A stretch of DNA of 64,000 nucleotides from Guillardia theta CCMP2712. Lineage: Eukaryota; Cryptophyceae; Pyrenomonadales; Geminigeraceae. The translations under genes and the position numbers were made by a program. The notes below the pieces were generated by a model. The model made no database searches, was not told the DNA's origin, and saw nothing but the letters and a program-made list of their open reading frames with translations. Below, one piece after another: positions 1-9,791 of the stretch; positions within the stretch are counted from its first letter, which is position 1; each line of letters starts with the position of its first letter. Location: NCBI RefSeq assembly GCF_000315625.1, contig NW_005434659.1, forward strand, positions 699,848 to 763,847, given 5' to 3'.

Positions 1-58
1 CCCAAGCAAGCCCTCCATCCCGACCCCGGCGTACTTGCTGCGCCTTCTCCATCCTCGC

Positions 59-113
59 CCTCCTCATCCTCCTCCTCCTCCTCCTCCTCCTCCTCCTCCT
101 CCTCCTCCTCCTC
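59..113. repeat. (CCT)n microsatellite
   Basis: Uninterrupted TCC triplets lie just 3' of the methyltransferase-kinase gene. No gene can be supported in 1-220; the rest is pyrimidine-rich. Confidence 0.9.
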
Positions 114-221
114 CTTCAATCTCAGCAGTAGCAGCTGCTGCTGCTGCGATTCAATCTCTCAACTGGTTGACTCGCTTCTATCGACTGTCCTGGTCATCCC
201 GCGTCTCATCCTCATTTACTC

Positions 222-820
222 ACCAAGTGCGCTGCCTCCTTGGAGCAGAGAAGAAGTGACTTTGAGAAATGAGCCTGCTGCCTCTCAGCCTCCTCCACAC
301 CTCCGCCCCGCCCCCGCCCACTTCCTCTCCCTCCTCTCGATTTCCTCTCCTTGTCCTGTTCCATCCCCCTCCTCTCTTGTCTCCCTCCTTCTCTCCTCAC
401 CAGGAGTTGCGCGCGGATCGCTCTCGAACACGTTCTCGTCTCCTTCCTCCATCGCCTGGGCAAACTCGTAGAGATCATCCAAGGACACAACTCGATGCTC
501 GTCCACATCCAAGGGGACCTGCCGGGCTCAGTCAACTTTGCTTCATATCAGGCGCTCCCTCCCTCCCTCCCTCACTCACTCACTCACTCACTCACTCACT
601 CACTCACTACTCCTTTCCCTCTCGAATCGCTTCTGACACTGAGCTCCCACGCTCCTCGCTCCCTCTTGCTCTGTTTACCCGCGAGCTGACAGTCACCCGA
701 GGAAGGCGGATATTTCCTGCGACTGCTGCGGTGGCCATGGCGAGCACATCGCTGGCCTGTGCAGAAGATGAGGAGGGGTGACTGAGAAAAGTGGAGGACG
801 AGGACGAGGACGAGGACGAG

Positions 821-862
<42 letters not shown>

Positions 863-2335
863 GACGAGGACGAGGACGAGGACGAGGAGGACGAGGACGA
901 GGACGAGGACGAGGAGGACGAGGACGAGGACGAGGAGGACGAGGACGAGGACGAGGAGGACGAGGACGAGGACGAGGACGAGGAAGAGGAAGAGGACGAG
1001 GACGAGGACGAGGAAGAGGATCAAGAAGACAGGAATCTTACGCTGCCTTTCTCCCTCCAATCAATAACAAGAGGTTGTGTGTGACGATCCGGCTGGAAAA
1101 GTTTCACAGTCTCGGACGCTCCTCTGGTCAGATTCACCTGCAGGAGGAGGAGGAGGAGATTCTTGAAAAGCTCCTCATCCAGCTGCTCAATCATCCTCCG
1201 CGCTTTTTCGCAGACTTTGACTCCTTCCTCTTCAATCCGCCGCATGCACAGGGAGGGAGGCGCAAAGAGAAAGACGAGCACGTCGGCTCCTGGGTATTCG
1301 CCTTCCACTCCGTCCAAGCTCAGCTCCGAAGGGAGGATCGCGTGTCGTGCGTTTGCTCGAAGGAAGGCTGAGGAGGAGAAGGTGGAGGAGTCGACGACGA
1401 AAGATCGACCATGAGACTGAAAGTCTCGTACAAGCTGAGCGGAAAGCCTGACAGAGCCGTCACAGCCAGGAGAGATGACAAGGAAGCAAGAGGAGGTAGT
1501 GGTGAGAAGGGGAGGGAGGAAGGGAGGAAGGGAGGAAGGGAGGAAGGGAGGAAGGGAGGGAGGGAGGGAGGGAGTGAAAACGGGAAGGGGGCACAAGGAG
1601 TAGGGAGGTGGGGTCCGACTAAGAGAGAGGACAGTGAGCAGGAGGGAGTTAGTGACCGGGAGGCTTGGATGGCAGCGATCTGCAGAGGACAAGTAAGAGA
1701 GGAGGGGAGGAAAGAGCAGAGCAACTAACGCTTGCTGACATCGCGTACTTGCTGTAATCTTGAAGGAAGCTAGAGGTCAACCAACTTGGAACGGAGCAGC
1801 AGGGAGGGGGCAGCGTCGTCGGTGCGGCCTGCAGGCATCGCAGGAGCTGATCGGAGAGGAGGGAAGTGCCAACTCCGAAGTTTCCTTCCAAGCTCAGGTG
1901 AAGCCCATGATGTTTGCCGGGCTGAACATCTTGGAACGCTGACTGTTGCCGGGGGTATGAAACATCGACGTTGCTGCAATCAGCCAGGCGCGAAATCATC
2001 GTCATCATGTTGCCCATCCTCTCCCCTGCTCGTGACCTGCCGTCGACAGTACCCTCTTCCACCCTCTCCCATTCTTCCACAAGCCTTGCCGCCTCCTCCA
2101 AGATCCCTTGCGCTGCCTCCTTCCCTGACAGCTGCCTCGCTCCCCCTGACGTATCTCGCAACGTGCTCCTGGCTCCACTCTGTGACATGTCTTCCTCCCA
2201 ATGTATCGCTGCCTCGTCGGACGACTTCGACGAGCTTGCCCGCTCCTTCTTCACAGCCATGGCAACTCCATCCGCTGTCATGCTCGTCAAGTGTGCGCTC
2301 GATGGACGGCGGAAAGAAGAGGAGATGAAAGAAGG

Positions 2336-2384
<49 letters not shown>

Positions 2385-3425
2385 GGCATCTCACCAATGG
2401 GGTCTAGGATGAAGCTGACACGAGGGTCCCTTGCCATCTTGTCATTGAGCAGGATAATAGATCTCGTCTCTTCATCCACCGCATCCGCCTCCCCCACCAC
2501 ACGCCCTGACCTGCAGACGCGTCAGCCCGACTCCCTCCCCTTCCCCTCCTCTTCCGAGGACCATAGAGCATCGTCAAGCAGCACAACCCCACCCTCTCGG
2601 AGGAGGAGGAGGGCGGCCTCGTAGTACTCGTCGTAACTCTCCTTGTCTGCGTCGATGAAGATTGCATCAAACCCTCCCTCTCCGTCTCTGATCATTCTCT
2701 CCATCTCTGCAAGACCCGGCCCCAACCGCAGCTCTATCCTCTCCTGCAGCCCTGCTCTCCCCCACGCTTCTCGAGCTATCGACGTGTACTTCTCGCTCAC
2801 GTCCAGACAGACCAGTTTGCCGTCAGCTGGGAGGGAGCTGGCAATGCAGGTGCTGCTGTAGCCCGTGAACGTTCCGACTTCCAGCACAAACCTTGCTCGT
2901 ATGGCTCGCATCATGCTCTTCAGCCACTGCCCCTGCTCCGGGTAGACCTGCATCGAAGCTTCTTCCGCACTGAGCGTCTTCACCGTATGTGAGCGAATCC
3001 ACCGCAGGGTGTCGTCTTCGGAGAGCAGAGCTTGCTGCCGCAGATACTCGGCGGTTCCGTCCTTGCAGACGCTGGGAAGACAGACTTCAAGGATCGGACT
3101 AGCAAAATTTCGTAGACCTTGGTTTGTACACGCTCTGGAACTCGTTGGCAATCATGTCCCATCCATCGCTGCTATCAAAGACCATCTCATGCAAGGAAGA
3201 GAAGTCCAAGTCTGCTTGTAAGCAAGGTCATCGCCGCAAACATGCGTTGATGGAGGGCAGAGAATACTCACCTTCAGGTTGCAATTGCGCTTTGAGGTTA
3301 CTGTTAAGCTGCCTTGCCTCGCGCCCTGACGCCACTTTGAATGCAGGAAGACGAGGAGGAGTTCGAGTGATCGATCTCTTTGGAAGAGATCTGATCCAAC
3401 TTTGATGATGGCTGAACGATAACGC
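222..3425 (-). CDS. O-methyltransferase fused to a degenerate deoxynucleoside-kinase-like domain
   Basis: The first large exon (about 2525-3110) encodes a class I SAM-dependent O-methyltransferase of family 3 (caffeoyl-CoA/catechol O-methyltransferase type). It shows YPEQGQWL, the SAM-binding VLEVGTFTGYS, a CLDVSE strand, LRLGPGLAEME, the metal-site FIDADKESYDEYYE and GGVVLLDDALWS. The next exon (about 2412-2505) carries the family-typical ending TRSIILLNDKMARDPRV and splices over a CAG-repeat intron. The frame then continues through a linker to SLEGNFGVGTSLLSDQLL (1839-1910), which resembles a deoxynucleoside kinase P-loop with Thr where Lys is expected. A further exon (about 1021-1460) has FVVDSSTFSSSAFLRAN and GADVLVFLFAPPSLCMRRI, kinase-like strands without the ERS and R-x-R motifs. 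A last exon at 408-518 has VPLDVDEHRVVSLDDLYEFA. The substrate is unknown. The true start and the 3' end are uncertain; upstream exon candidates reach about 3425. Confidence 0.6.
571..608. repeat. (ACTC)n microsatellite
   Basis: A CTCC tract runs into tandem CACT tetramers inside a putative intron of the methyltransferase-kinase gene. Confidence 0.9.
791..1020. repeat. (GAGGAC)n-type repeat
   Basis: About 230 bases of GAGGAC/GACGAG hexamers with occasional GAG insertions. It lies in the spacer or intron between the 408-518 exon and the 1021-1460 exon of the minus-strand gene. No frame through it has stops, so long acidic or Arg-Gly reading frames here are artefacts of the repeat. Confidence 0.9.
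1505..1575. repeat. GGAGGGAA tandem repeat
   Basis: Purine-only GGAGGGAA/GGAGGGAG units in an intron of the minus-strand gene; on the sense strand it forms a long polypyrimidine tract just upstream of an acceptor. Confidence 0.8.
2338..2381. repeat. (AGC)n microsatellite in an intron
   Basis: About 14 AGC triplets between the ILDPIG exon and the MTADGVAMAVKK exon of the methyltransferase-kinase gene. Read on the sense strand it would give a Cys run, which flanking splice sites remove. Confidence 0.85.
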
Positions 3426-3648
3426 CGATCCTTGAGCAAACCCTCCTTGTTCAATTCATCAGTACTCACCTTCAATCCAGACCCTTCCCTCTCGTCTCCC
3501 TCCTCTCATTTCCTCTCATTTCCTCCTCTCCTCTCCTCTCCTCTCGTCTTCTTCCTCTCTTCTCTTCTCAACTTCTCCTCTCAACTTCTCCTCTCTTCGC
3601 TTCTCACCTGCATGCGCGAGACAACTCACGCACAACAACTTCGCTAGC

Positions 3649-5794
3649 ATGGCCGCCATGGCGATAAGTCCCAACTCATCTCCCTCATTCACCCCGGCCC
3701 GGCCGGAACCCACTGGGAACCCACTAGGGAACCACCGGGCACTGGAAGGTGAAATCATCCCCCTCAGTCTCAACCCTTATATCGTCAATGCACAAGGTCC
3801 TCCGAAGGATTCCATGGTAAGGACAGGAGCAAGGGGAGGGAGGGAGGGAGGGAGGGAGGGAACGAGGATAAGCAGGGCAGGTAGGTTCAGGAGGACAAGG
3901 TAAGTCAGGACAATGAATAGGATGTGCTCGACGAGAGATCCCGTGGATTGCCAGATGAAGAGAAAGAGCCTGTACTGATGCTGTAGGGCAGGACTCGCTG
4001 TAGAAGCCTCGTGCGAGGCTTCACCAGCAGGACTAGACCTGCTCAGGCGCTCGCAGGCTGGGGGTCCGTAGGCCTTGTAGGAGTTTTTGCAGGGGGGCTC
4101 GGAGGGTTTGCGCTCAGTCAGCCGTCCAAGGAGTCGGACGAGCTGCCCCAGGGCTCGCAGGTCTTGTCGGGGAAGGAAGACTTGTACGGGGGGGTTCTGG
4201 TAGAGACCAGCAGCATGTCCAAGGATCCCGCGAGCTTCAGTGAGCAGCTCTCGAGGTCCGTCCATGGCTGCCCGGAGCAGTGTAACGCAGGGCCAGCAGG
4301 TCCCTGGAGTCCTGGAGGAGGGAGAAGAAGAAGGGGATCTGGATCACGATCGCCCCCGACATGGCCGCGCACATCCCCGTCGCTGTCGAGCAAGGGTGAA
4401 GCTCCCTTGACGAGATGGTCATCCCAGTCACGCGACTCTGACTTGACAGGTTCCACTTCCATCATGCGAGCAAGGACAAGGGAGTCACCATGTACACATG
4501 GCTGTCAGAGGCTATATGTAACATCCCCAACAACGCATCCCACTACGTGACCGTCTCCTCCTCTTCCTCCTCCTCTCTGACGAGCGCAGGTGGGTGTCGG
4601 TGTGGCGGTCATGGACGATCAGGACAGGATCCTCGTTGTGCAGGTGGGAACGCAGGCAGCCCTATTCGGATACTGAGCTAGCGAGTAGGAGAAGTTTGGT
4701 CCTGCTGCAAGGCGAGGGAAGGACTTCTGGAAGGCAAGTGCAGCATGCGAAGTCCTGCAGGTTGTCAAGTTCGCTCAGGTGCCAACGGGCCTGGTGGAGA
4801 GTGGAGAAGACATTGCTGAGGCAGCTGAACGAGAGGTGAAGGAGAAGATCTAGCATCCGCCGGTGGATCTTCTCATGTCCGCCCAGGTCTTTGAGGAGAC
4901 AGGAATCAGAGTTCACTTCGAGGGAGTCCTCGCCTTCCGGCAGTGAGTGGGAGCGGAGGAGAGCGGAGGAGGGTGTGGAGGCTGCAGTGCTGATCGTTGT
5001 CCATTCTTTCCAGGCAACACGGTGCTGGCATCGAGGTAGAGAGAGGTTTTGACTCGTGTGTGGAGCTGAGTTGGCTGCAGAAAAAGACAGACCTGTTTTT
5101 TTTGTGCAAAGGAAGGCCTCTCAACTCCAACATCGTCCCTCAGGCAACAAGTCACACTGAAGTCCTGTCTTGTTGAGATTGGGATGGCAGGACAATGAGA
5201 TTGCGCGGGTAATGCAGCCTGAAGGGTGTTGGGGGTGGAACGCTTGCGGAAGAGGAGGAAAAGGAGTGGAGTGGAGTGGACGAGGAGATGAGAGGACGAG
5301 CACGAGGAGTAGAGGACGAGAGGGAGGAGGAGGACATGAGTAGACTTTCTTTCAGGCGGAATGGATGCCCATCCAAGAGTTTCTCAGCAAGCCGATGACG
5401 CCCGAGGGGTCAGGTACCTGCAGCAGCTGAGAAAGTTGCGAGTCCTAAGATTTCCCTTTCAGCCTACTGGTTTCTCAACAGATTGGCCGCCGAGTCTTTC
5501 CTTCAGGGTAGAGGGTAAGAACAGCTCAACGACTGATCCTGTCTAACTTGATCTGCCAGTGATCTTCCAGGCATCCGCCTACCTCGCAGGTGCTCCTTCA
5601 CTGCACCATCTCTCCCCCTGATCTGCCTCAAGTCCCGTGCTGTTCGTTCCGGCCAAGATGCCCATCGGCTTTCGTCCAGGTCTTCACTTCCGCTCGCTCC
5701 GCTCCCTTTCCCCCTCACTGCAGGAGCAGGTCACAACTTCATCTACGCCGACGGCTCCTGCCATCTCCCTTCGGCTGGACAGAGCAAACTTTGA
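3649..5794 (+). CDS. Nudix hydrolase, plant NUDT2/7/10-like
   Basis: This many-exon gene can be followed by family resemblance. Exon 1 (3649-3816) ends at ATG|GTAAGG. Exon 2 (from about 3987) holds a hydrophobic stretch (LVGVFAGGLGGFAL) and the pre-Nudix start LYGGVLVETSS. It continues KKKGIWITIAPDMAAHIPVA, then FHFHHASKDKGVTMYTWL and NNASHYVT|VGVGVAVMDD (about 4591). The Nudix box is split by two introns: VPTGLVESGEDIAEAAERE joins VFEETGI near 4833/4888, giving the canonical G-x5-E-x7-REVFEETGI with all metal-binding glutamates. After the box come KKTDLFFLCKGRPL, DNEIAR and AEWMPIQEFLS (about 5357), and the C-terminus ends at TGA 5792. Members hydrolyse nucleoside diphosphates linked to another moiety (ADP-ribose, NADH); the substrate cannot be read here. 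Two donors look like GC rather than GT. Confidence 0.8.
3835..3861. repeat. (GGGA)n tract
   Basis: GGGAGGGA repeats directly after the exon 1 donor of the Nudix gene, inside its first intron. Confidence 0.8.
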
Positions 5795-5884
5795 GGAGCT
5801 CGGCAATACATACTTTATTCATGCAACTCCTTGACACACGGAAAAACAAGATGAAACATCATTCATAGTCATGGTACTCTGCGA

Positions 5885-8214
5885 TCAATAAGTGACGCGG
5901 GTGTTACCAATGGAGCCATTGCTGTACTGTTCGTACACCGAGTAGCTGTAGTTGTTTGTCCTGATTCCACTCTCTCCGGGCATGACCTGCCATCGTGTGA
6001 ACAGAAGCGAACGTGAAAGAGCGATACATACGTGCGAGGCTGCTTGATAATTTGAATAGTTGAGGACTGGAGGGCATATACGTTGGAGGGTAACATTGAA
6101 AATTCTGCAGTCCTCGCGTCAGAGCAACATGGTTGATGACTTGAGATCTTACTCGTCTCCTCTCATCATCTGCAAAGTACAGTAGGTGTCCACAGGTCCA
6201 ACAGTGAGCTGAAGGCAAAGATTCAGTTCAATGGAGGGCGGCAAGTAAGAAACGGCGATACATGTTTGATGACGTCAAGCTCTATGTTATGGACAGCCTG
6301 CTGGTCGACTGCTACAAGGATATCGCCAACCTGACAGGTTCGGTTTCAGACAAGTTCCAAATTGCAATGTCATACCTGGAAACTCCCGCTTTTCTCGGCT
6401 GCAAACCCAGGAATAATCTCATGAACCACCACGTCTCTTGACTATTCAGCAGTTCAGTCAACTAGCAAACGTTGCCCTGTGAGTTACATTGCTTGATCGC
6501 TCCAGAGCAAGACCAAGTCCAACCATCTTTCCTGAAATTCATGTTTTTAGAATCTGAAAATCATATTGCAACCTCGCAAAAGAACGATTGTACCCGTAGG
6601 TTTCTTCTCTATTTCCTTATACACAACCCTCTCAACAGGAACCTGGAGAAAAAGTCCCTTGTCAGGAAAATTCGCAGAACAGAGCACAGATTGAAGTTCA
6701 CCTTCTGATAAACAACTTTTTCTCTTTTTCTCTCTTCATCCAGCAACAACTGCACAGACATGAATGAACAGTGAACCAAGGCATTCTTGAAACCTGGAGA
6801 TGTTGTACTTGGAGCAGAAGATCATCGTACTTCTGTCTATCTACGTAGAGATCCCAATTTGGCTGGATAAGGGAGAAATCGTCAGGATGCAAGCTATGCC
6901 ATGACATCAACGACTTGCCTCGATCTTAACCTCATTGGTGATGACCTTCTCAACGATCTTTTCCTCGATGACAGGAACCTGAGATCATACGCATAAGGAT
7001 CTGAACAGACACTGGGCAGAAAAGCCTCGCCTCTTTCTCTTTGATAAAGACTCGGTCAACTGGAACCTCAATAGCTTCCTGCTGCACTTGCACTACGACC
7101 CGCTCAACTTCAACTGGAACCTATCGAGCCTCAGAATCAGCAGGACAAAATTGACGTAGCATTCACTCAGATACCTCCTTGACGACGATCTTCTCGACAG
7201 GCACTTCAACGAACTCTTTCACGATCCTCTCCACCGGGACCTGCTTGTTGTTAAACTGACATAAGGTCAACTGGAAGCCTCCAATCACCTGAACTTCTTC
7301 CTTGACAATTTTCTGTACTGGTACCTCGACCTGATACGTAGAATGATCGAGAAGCGAATGCAAGAAAGGTCTTCACATCTTGTCTGATGATCTTCTCAAC
7401 AGGAACTTCGTTGACAATTTCTCTCTCAATGACTCTCTCGACCACTCTTTCGACTGGAACCTGAAATCTGCTCATGAATACAACACAATCTGCTTCCAAT
7501 GATAGCTACCTCAATTTCCTTCAATACAATCTTTTCGATCGGAACCTTCAAACAAACATGTCTTTGAGTTCTCAATTTGACAGGGAATGTGAGTCATACT
7601 TCCACTTCTTTCACAACAATCTTCTCAATTGGCACAGCTGAATATTAAATGTCAGCGGAGAGTCTGTTAGACGCTTACTTGAAATTCACCAATCTCCTTG
7701 TGCACTATCTGAATGTCAAAACAATCACTTGCGCAACTGTGAAAACAAGGAAATCAAGCAATTGTTACTCACCTTCTCAATTGGAACTTCAATGAAACGA
7801 TCAACAGGCTTCTCTACCTCAACCTGATCATTCCAGGTGAAAAGTACAAAAATGTGAAGAAGGTGCTGATACGATTTTTTCGATAATCTTGGGCGATTGA
7901 GGAGGTGGTGGTGATGGCATATCTACAATCTGAACCGGATGCATCTCAACCGGGTGCATCTCAACAACTTGTACTGGCCGAGTGTATTGCTGAATGATCG
8001 GCAGCCCACTTGTCTGCAGCCATATCAACTTGGCAGTACCCCAACCACAAACTCAGGAAACCTGACTGTAGCTAGTGACAGGCATGCTGCTTGATGTGTA
8101 TACAGTCTGAATTTGACCGAATCCCTGCATACTTGACCCAGTCTTGACGAGATCTGCTGCAACATATCCTGAACTAGACGCCCTTGTTGAGTAGGAAGAG
8201 CTGACACCGTTCAT
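5885..8214 (-). CDS. epiplastin/alveolin-like VPVEKIV-repeat protein with a PDZ domain
   Basis: A run of short minus-strand exons. The N-terminus (start chosen at ATG 8214, just inside an acceptor) is Ser/Tyr-rich, then has MHPVEMHPVQIVDMP and a proline run. About ten exons then each encode one or two units of the type VPVEKIV-x-KEV: 7770-7830, 7600-7640, 7507-7550, 7378-7460, 7275-7335, 7163-7250, 7035-7125, 6915-6980 and 6625-6670. Such valine/proline/charged repeats define alveolins and epiplastins, the membrane-skeleton proteins under the cell surface of alveolates, cryptophytes, euglenids and glaucophytes. A PDZ domain follows over five exons (about 6545 down to 6010): MVGLGLALERSSN, VVVHEIIPGFAAEKSG, VGDILVAVDQQAVHN and LTVGPVDTYCTLQMMRGDE. 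The tail is Tyr/Asn/Ser-rich and stops at 5885-5887. The PDZ may tether the skeleton to a membrane partner (inference). Confidence 0.8.
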
Positions 8215-8234
8215 GCTCCGATTCTGGGGAGGCA

Positions 8235-9791
8235 AAAGTAAGTATCATCAACATCTTGAGCTAGGTAGGAGCATCGTGGAGCAATCAAAGCTGATGAATG
8301 AATCTCAGTTTCAAGCATGTTGCAAAACATGACAACTTCGATCATCGTGCCATCAACATCCCTCAGCTAGAAAAAGCAAAGTACAAGCATCGGTTCTTCC
8401 CGGGGAGAAAGAGCATGCTAGTGAGACGTCAAGTGCGCATGACATTGAACACGCAGGACCAGGAGTTGAGGAGGAGATGGCGGTCTTCTGCTCTCGGAGC
8501 TTCTCCACAGGTTCGAGACGTCGATGTCTCTTCCGTCCTCCATGCTCATAGCCATCAGGAGCCTTCGATCCTCTGTTCCTACCAGCACCACCCCTCCATG
8601 CACCACCCACCTCTGAATCACCCCACCCCTGTTAACTAGGACCTTTGTGTCCTTGTTACCTCCGAGGGTAACCAACTCCCCCTTTTGGATGACAACCCAC
8701 CATATGAGATTAGGCGTGATATCAGTCTATTGATGGGGTACTTGACACTACCACCCGGTGACTCTGTGAATTGTAACTTGGTTCGGATCTTGCAACATCT
8801 GACCACCCCTCATTGACGAAATACCAGGGGTACTCCCGATGGTACCTCCCTACTACTACACGGGTTTTCCAGAGAACGGAGGGGTGGATCTAGGGTGGGT
8901 AGGTAGAAAGGGGTGGGTGTTGGTCAGTTCATTTTTGGTCAGGCACATACGTGGGTGGGGGTGGGATCAGAGGGGGTTGTGCCAAGTGCAAAAGGGGGTG
9001 GGTCACAGCACTCGGGTGGCATGAAGTGACCTCCTTGCACCCCCCCCACCGTACTGATATCGCCGGGCCCTAAGGGGTACCGTGACCGATGATGCTAACG
9101 CCCGGCCGCCCAGTACCGGTCATTTTAACCTACTGACAGTAGTAAAAGGGACCGGTACTGGTACTAGACTTGATGGTGCCATCACCGACCCGAGACAGGT
9201 CGGCCGACTGGGGCAGGCCCACTGACTGACTCGCCGATCGCCCCGGGCGCCGCCGGGGCCGTCCTGACACCATCGGACCGACCGTGGTCCGATCGACCCT
9301 ACCACTGTTGCATTACGGCGTACCGTCGGCCACGCGCAAGTCACTAAGAAAAGACAACCGTGGCAACCGGCTTTTAGGTTCGCCTAACGCGAAAGCGAAA
9401 TCCAATTTTCCTGGAACTAGTTGAACGTGAACTTAGTATCCTGCCCAGTCGGACGGACACGGTCGCCGCCGGGGGCCGGGCCGCCGGGCCCAGTGATCCA
9501 TTTCCGATTTGAGTCACCTAGCGGCTTTCATTCCGAGTTCAAGATGGGGTGGGGTAGGTAGTACCACCCACCTATTCCTGGGTCTTAGCCAGGGTCCAGA
9601 TCCCCTACCGCCTCGTTCGGATCACGGTCTTGATCTGCCTCCCCTCCTGCTCTCTTCCCCCTCCCACTTCACTGGTACTTCCCCTCCCTCCCTCCCCCTC
9701 CCTGCCTCCCTCCTCTCTCCCCGCCAGGACTCCTCTGCTCTTTCCTCCGCCACCTTTCATCTCTTGGTGCTGGCGGGGTTAGGAGGGTACG
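8235..9791. other. Intergenic spacer without a supported gene
   Basis: About 1.5 kb between the divergent epiplastin-like gene and the coiled-coil gene. It is rich in CACCCC/GGGGTG and GGTACC words at 8560-9060, then GC-rich with many CCGG/GCCGGG words at 9060-9500. Short frames here lack splice-consistent continuation and family resemblance. Confidence 0.6.

Noticed and set aside
778-1371. Long Arg-Gly-rich and Asp/Glu-rich reading frames
   Set aside because: They are translations of the GAGGAC hexamer array; every frame is open because the repeat lacks stops.
3777-4265. 162-codon minus-strand frame with hydrophobic stretches
   Set aside because: It is antisense to Nudix exon 2, which is supported by family motifs.
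8298-8639. 113-codon plus-strand frame near the epiplastin-like gene start
   Set aside because: No domain, and it runs into spacer sequence rich in CACCCC; likely chance.
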